This document shows positions 6,634 to 9,720 of a stretch of DNA of 9,720 nucleotides, one piece after another (the stretch's first letter is position 1; the number at the start of each line of letters is the position of its first letter). This DNA comes from Flavobacteriales bacterium (lineage in GTDB: Bacteria; Bacteroidota; Bacteroidia; NORP154), in assembly GCA_012965625.1 (NCBI GenBank), contig DTSC01000093.1, forward strand, positions 1-9,720, read 5' to 3'. The position numbers were made by a program, and so were the translations under genes. The notes under the pieces are model-generated. The model ran no database searches and was not told where the DNA came from. It saw nothing but the letters and a program-made list of their open reading frames with translations.

Positions 6634-7236
6634 ATGAATAGTTCTCAAAATATATTCCCAGATAAACGTGTTTTGCGTCGCAGTGATAAAGAAAAAATTT
6701 TGAAGCAACGCGCAAAAGCCATCTGGCTAACTGGATTGTCTGGATCTGGCAAAACAACACTTGCAATAGAACTTGAGAATGCTTTAATAGAAAAGGGGTT
6801 TTTTACTCAGATTTTAGATGGTGACATTGTTAGGATGGGAATTAATAACAACCTTGGATTTTCAGAAAAAGATCGCAAAGAAAATATCCGAAGAGTCGCA
6901 GAGGTTTCAAAACTTTTTATAAACTGCGGAATTATTACAATTAACTGTTTTGTAAGCCCTACCATAGTGATACGACGAGAGGCTAAAAACATTATTGGAG
7001 TAGATGATTTTATCGAAGTCTTCATAAATACTCCTTTAGAAATTTGTGAAAAAAGAGATGTTAAGGGCCTCTATGCTAAGGCTCGAAAAGGAGAGGTTTT
7101 AGATTTTACAGGTGTTAATGCCCCTTGGGAAGAGCCAGAGAATGCCGATATAAATGTTTTTACCAATAAAATGACTGTTGCAGAATCCTTAAAGAGTCTT
7201 ATAAATCAGGTTATTCCTTTAGTAACCCAGGCATGA
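6634..7236 (+). CDS. cysC: Adenylylsulfate (APS) kinase
   Basis: CysC phosphorylates APS with ATP to give PAPS, the sulfate donor for reduction or sulfation. The 200-residue protein shows the P-loop GLSGSGKT (34-41), LDGDIVRMGINNNLGFS (61-77) with the substrate-binding DGD, RKENIRRVAEV (81-91), FVSPT (106-110) with the serine at the position of the phosphorylatable Ser of E. coli CysC, and the lid segment KGLYAKARKGEVLDFTG (144-160). Length is the family norm for a stand-alone kinase. An in-frame ATG at 6562 would add 24 residues, but it lies before the -7 box at 6620-6627 and the added residues do not resemble CysC, so I start at 6634. It heads the cysC-cysD-cysN run, with 66 bases before cysD, and is not fused to cysN as in some bacteria. 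Confidence 0.96.
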   Translation: MNSSQNIFPDKRVLRRSDKEKILKQRAKAIWLTGLSGSGKTTLAIELENALIEKGFFTQILDGDIVRMGINNNLGFSEKDRKENIRRVAEVSKLFINCGIITINCFVSPTIVIRREAKNIIGVDDFIEVFINTPLEICEKRDVKGLYAKARKGEVLDFTGVNAPWEEPENADINVFTNKMTVAESLKSLINQVIPLVTQA

Positions 7237-7274
7237 ATAAATACCAGTATAAGCTATAAATCTAACAGATTTCG

Positions 7275-7282
7275 TACCTTTG
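7275..7282 (+). promoter_or_regulatory. Candidate -7 box (TACCTTTG) for cysDN
   Basis: TACCTTTG is an exact TAnnTTTG match in the 66-base cysC-cysD gap, ending 20 bases before the cysD ATG. It suggests that cysD and cysN can be transcribed separately from cysC, in addition to readthrough. No TTG -33 element is seen at the usual spacing. A short AT-rich hairpin (7258-7272, 6-base stem, 3-base loop) lies just upstream, where it could instead attenuate readthrough, but it is weak. Confidence 0.5.
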
Positions 7283-7302
7283 CACCCTTAAAAAATTCCA
7301 AT

Positions 7303-8211
7303 ATGCTTTCATCATATAATTTAAATCATTTACAAGAGATTGAAGCCGAATCAATATATATAATAAGAGAGGTAGCTGCTCAGTTTGAAAATCCAGTTTT
7401 GCTTTTTTCTGGAGGGAAGGACTCTATATGTATCGCGCACATCGCAATGAAAGCTTTTTATCCGGCTAAAATCCCTTTCCCTCTTATGCATATTGATACG
7501 GGTCATAATTTCAAGGAAACTATTGATTTCAGGGATGCGTTTGTAGATAAACTGGGTGCAAAAATAATTGTCAGAAAGGTTCAAGAAACAATAGATAAAG
7601 GTCGCGCAGTTGAAGAAAAAGGGGTGAATGCAAGCAGAAATATCCTTCAAACCACAACACTTCTCGATGCAATTGAAGAATTTCAATTTGATGCTGCCCT
7701 TGGAGGGGCAAGAAGAGATGAGGAAAAAGCAAGAGCAAAGGAGCGTTTTTTTTCACATAGGGACGAATTTGGACAATGGGATCCAAAAAACCAAAGACCT
7801 GAGCTTTGGCTCCTGCTCAATGGAAGGAAAAACATTGGTGAGCATTTCAGGGTTTTTCCTATAAGTAACTGGACTGAAATGGATGTATGGCAATATATCT
7901 TATCAGAAGGATTAGCATTGCCATCCATTTATTTTTCTCATAAACGGAATATTATTAACAGAAATGGGCTATTACTAGCAGATTCGGAATATTTACCAAA
8001 GAAAGAAGGAGATTTAACGAAAGAAATGCAGATTAGATTTAGAACGATAGGTGATATGACATGTACTGGTGCTGTAGAATCCTCCGCATCTAATTTGCAG
8101 GAAGTTATTAAAGAGGTTGCTGCTTCGAGAGTAACTGAAAGGGGAGGTCGGGCAGATGACAAAAGAACTGAAACTTCAATGGAAAACAGGAAAAGGGAAG
8201 GATACTTTTAA
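7303..8211 (+). CDS. cysD: Sulfate adenylyltransferase subunit 2
   Basis: CysD is the catalytic subunit of heterodimeric ATP sulfurylase; with the GTPase CysN it makes APS and pyrophosphate from sulfate and ATP. The 302-residue protein has the PP-loop LFSGGKDS (34-41) that binds ATP, MHIDTGHNF (62-70), GGARRDEEKARAKERFFS (134-151), FPISNWTEMDVWQYI (185-199) and the C-terminal ERGGRADD (279-286) ending in REGYF. All of these are characteristic of CysD and distinguish it from the related PAPS reductase CysH. Length equals that of the E. coli protein. The stop codon lies only four bases before the cysN ATG, so the two subunits are translated together. It is expected to be cytoplasmic. Confidence 0.97.
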   Translation: MLSSYNLNHLQEIEAESIYIIREVAAQFENPVLLFSGGKDSICIAHIAMKAFYPAKIPFPLMHIDTGHNFKETIDFRDAFVDKLGAKIIVRKVQETIDKGRAVEEKGVNASRNILQTTTLLDAIEEFQFDAALGGARRDEEKARAKERFFSHRDEFGQWDPKNQRPELWLLLNGRKNIGEHFRVFPISNWTEMDVWQYILSEGLALPSIYFSHKRNIINRNGLLLADSEYLPKKEGDLTKEMQIRFRTIGDMTCTGAVESSASNLQEVIKEVAASRVTERGGRADDKRTETSMENRKREGYF

Positions 8212-8215
8212 TTTT

Positions 8216-9490
8216 ATGGCGACAAACAATTCAAACGGATATTTAGATATGGAACTCTTGCGCTTTACTACTGTAGGAAGCGTAGATGATGGCAAAAGCA
8301 CCTTAATCGGCAAATTACTTTATGATAGCAAGTCTATTTTTGAGGACCAATATGAAGCAATAAAGAAAACTAGTGAATTAAAAGGTGAGGAATATATAAA
8401 CCTAGCTCTTTTAACGGATGGCTTAAGGGATGAAAGAGAGCAGGGAATTACAATAGATGTCGCATATCGATATTTTGCCACGCCGAAACGAAAGTTCATC
8501 ATTGCAGATACTCCGGGCCATATTCAGTATACCAGGAACATGGTAACCGGCGCTTCCACCGCCCATTTGGGAATTATTTTAATTGATGCAAGAAAAGGTA
8601 TTCTTGAGCAAACCTGTAGACATTCTTTTATCGCTTCCCTGCTACAAATCCCCCATCTTATTATCTGCATTAACAAAATGGACCTGGTTGATTACGACAA
8701 GAGTGCATTTGAAAGCATTAAAAAGTCTTTTAAAACTTTTGCATCAAAACTAGAAGTAAAAGACATCCGGTTTGTACCTATTAGTGCTTTGAAGGGAGAT
8801 AATGTTGTGAAGAGATCTGATAACATGGATTGGTATGAAGGTCCAACCTTAATGTATTTACTTGAAACAACACATATTGGAAGTGATTTAAATCATGTAG
8901 ATTGCCGTTTTCCCATTCAGGCTGTAATAAGGCCACAAACTGAAAAACACCATGATTATCGCGGATATGCTGGAAGGATTGCTGGAGGCGTATATAAGGC
9001 AGGTGATGAAGTATTGGTGCTTCCTTCAGGGTTTACATCAAAAATTAGTTCAATTGACACATATAACGGATCTGTAAAAGAAGCCTTTGCCCCTATGTCT
9101 ATAACCATGAGACTGGAGGATGAAATAGATATTAGTCGTGGTGATATGATAGTTCGCGCAAACAATAAACCAAAAATCGGACAAGATCTTGACTTAATGG
9201 TTTGCTGGCTTAATGAAAAACCATTAGTTCCAAACGGCAAATATGGAATCAGGCAAACTACCAGAGACGCCAGATGCATCATTAAGAAAGTTTTATACAA
9301 GGTTGACATTAACAACCTCCACAGAGCAAAGAATGATAAGGAAATTAAATTAAATGATATTGGCAGGATAACTGTGAGGACGACAAAACCTTTCTTCTAC
9401 GATAGTTATAGAAGAAACAGAATAACAGGAAGTGTAATAATTATTGATGAAGGCACCAATGAAACTGTAGGTGCTGGCATGATTATTTAA
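8216..9490 (+). CDS. cysN: Sulfate adenylyltransferase subunit 1 (GTPase)
   Basis: CysN is an EF-Tu-like GTPase whose GTP hydrolysis drives APS synthesis by CysD. The 424-residue protein carries G1 GSVDDGKS (21-28), a switch I region with DEREQGITID (72-81), G3 DTPGH (98-102), G4 NKMD (153-156) and G5-like SALKGDN (190-196), followed by beta-barrel domains. YKVDINNLHR (361-370) is typical of the CysN C-terminal domain. No CysC domain is fused at the C-terminus, in line with the separate cysC gene. I start at 8216, four bases after the cysD stop. An in-frame ATG at 8156 would overlap cysD by 56 bases and add 20 lysine-rich residues unlike the family, so it is rejected. The gene ends 17 bases before a convergent gene. 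Confidence 0.96.
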   Translation: MATNNSNGYLDMELLRFTTVGSVDDGKSTLIGKLLYDSKSIFEDQYEAIKKTSELKGEEYINLALLTDGLRDEREQGITIDVAYRYFATPKRKFIIADTPGHIQYTRNMVTGASTAHLGIILIDARKGILEQTCRHSFIASLLQIPHLIICINKMDLVDYDKSAFESIKKSFKTFASKLEVKDIRFVPISALKGDNVVKRSDNMDWYEGPTLMYLLETTHIGSDLNHVDCRFPIQAVIRPQTEKHHDYRGYAGRIAGGVYKAGDEVLVLPSGFTSKISSIDTYNGSVKEAFAPMSITMRLEDEIDISRGDMIVRANNKPKIGQDLDLMVCWLNEKPLVPNGKYGIRQTTRDARCIIKKVLYKVDINNLHRAKNDKEIKLNDIGRITVRTTKPFFYDSYRRNRITGSVIIIDEGTNETVGAGMII

Positions 9491-9507
9491 CCTTCAATTC
9501 TCATGAT

Positions 9508-9720
9508 TTAACGAAGCACAAACCTAACTGGTAGATTATATTGAACCGAAACTGCTTTGCCTCTTTGTTTTCCCGGCTTCCAGTCTGGCATGTTTTTTAC
9601 GACACGAATGGCTTCTTTATCACATCCGCCTCCTATACCTCTAAGGATCCTAACTTCTGCTACTTTACCTGCCTTGTTTACAACAAACGTCACATAAACA
9701 ATTCCTGAGATACCGCTTTC
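9508..9720 (-). CDS. TonB C-terminal-domain protein, C-terminal fragment (cut by window edge)
   Basis: Only the last 71 residues are in the window; the frame is open through the right edge. The sequence runs through GIVYVTFVVNKAG, VRILRGIGGGCDKEA, MPDWKPGKQRGKAV and ends NLPVRFVLR, which is the TonB C-terminal fold of Bacteroidota energy transducers. That fold couples the inner-membrane ExbBD motor to outer-membrane TonB-dependent receptors in the periplasm. A GTG at 9691-9693 lies inside the domain and is unlikely to be the start. The true N-terminus should hold a membrane anchor, or a larger sensor-like region such as an M56 peptidase, because this domain is found on several architectures in the phylum. 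It converges on cysN with a 17-base gap and shows no link to sulfur metabolism. Confidence 0.85.
   Translation of the reverse strand, partial: ESGISGIVYVTFVVNKAGKVAEVRILRGIGGGCDKEAIRVVKNMPDWKPGKQRGKAVSVQYNLPVRFVLR

Noticed and set aside
6515..6766. 83-codon minus-strand open frame spanning the deoC/cysC spacer
   Set aside because: It covers both promoters and the conserved start of cysC antisense, and its translation matches no family I recognise.
7258..7272. Hairpin AAATCT-AAC-AGATTT between cysC and cysD as a terminator
   Set aside because: The stem is 6 base pairs, nearly all AT, with no following T-run; too weak to call a terminator.
8156..8215. Upstream start for cysN overlapping cysD by 56 bases
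   Set aside because: The added 20 residues are a frame read through the conserved cysD end; ATG 8216 lies 4 bases after the cysD stop and gives a CysN-like N-terminus.
8956..9315. 119-codon minus-strand open frame inside cysN
   Set aside because: It is fully antisense to a conserved CysN region and has a low-complexity serine-rich translation typical of shadow frames.
9479..9513. Repeated ATGATT...TTTAAC sequence at the cysN/TonB-like junction as a bidirectional terminator or attachment site
   Set aside because: It is a short imperfect direct repeat largely made of the ends of two coding regions, with no hairpin.

Overview
The window looks like chromosomal DNA from a member of the Bacteroidota, probably free-living. 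The evidence is a low GC content, promoter -7 boxes of the Bacteroidota form TAnnTTTG in front of four genes, no strong Shine-Dalgarno sequences, and protein sequences that read like Bacteroidota versions of their families. The class or order cannot be fixed from this sequence; Cytophagales-like is a guess. Coding density is very high. No stretch above about 115 bases lacks a gene, and I saw no RNA genes, insertion sequences, phage genes or CRISPR repeats.

Layout. Positions 1-532 (minus) hold the N-terminal 177 residues of GDP-mannose 4,6-dehydratase, cut by the left edge. Positions 582-6518 (minus) hold five genes with gaps of only 6, 7, 20 and 12 bases. In transcription order they are deoC, a full-length aldehyde dehydrogenase, a half-length non-catalytic aldehyde dehydrogenase, an SLC13-type permease and the PAP phosphatase cysQ. 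The 115-base spacer 6519-6633 holds divergent promoters. Positions 6634-9490 (plus) hold cysC, cysD and cysN, the sulfate-activation genes. From 9508 to the right edge (minus) lies the last 71 residues of a TonB-like protein, convergent with cysN.

How they work together. The SLC13 permease probably brings in sulfate. CysDN makes APS with ATP and GTP, CysC phosphorylates it to PAPS, and CysQ removes the PAP left after PAPS is used. No PAPS reductase, sulfite reductase or sulfotransferase lies in the window, so the use of PAPS (cysteine synthesis or sulfation) stays open. The neighbouring GDP-fucose pathway gene makes polysaccharide sulfation a reasonable hypothesis. Embedded in the same transcription unit is a deoxyribose-phosphate module: DeoC cleaves deoxyribose 5-phosphate to acetaldehyde and glyceraldehyde 3-phosphate, and the aldehyde dehydrogenase pair probably oxidises an aldehyde product. 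Together the two dehydrogenase genes look like a split ALDH16, an enzyme plus a pseudoenzyme half, which is the most interesting feature here.
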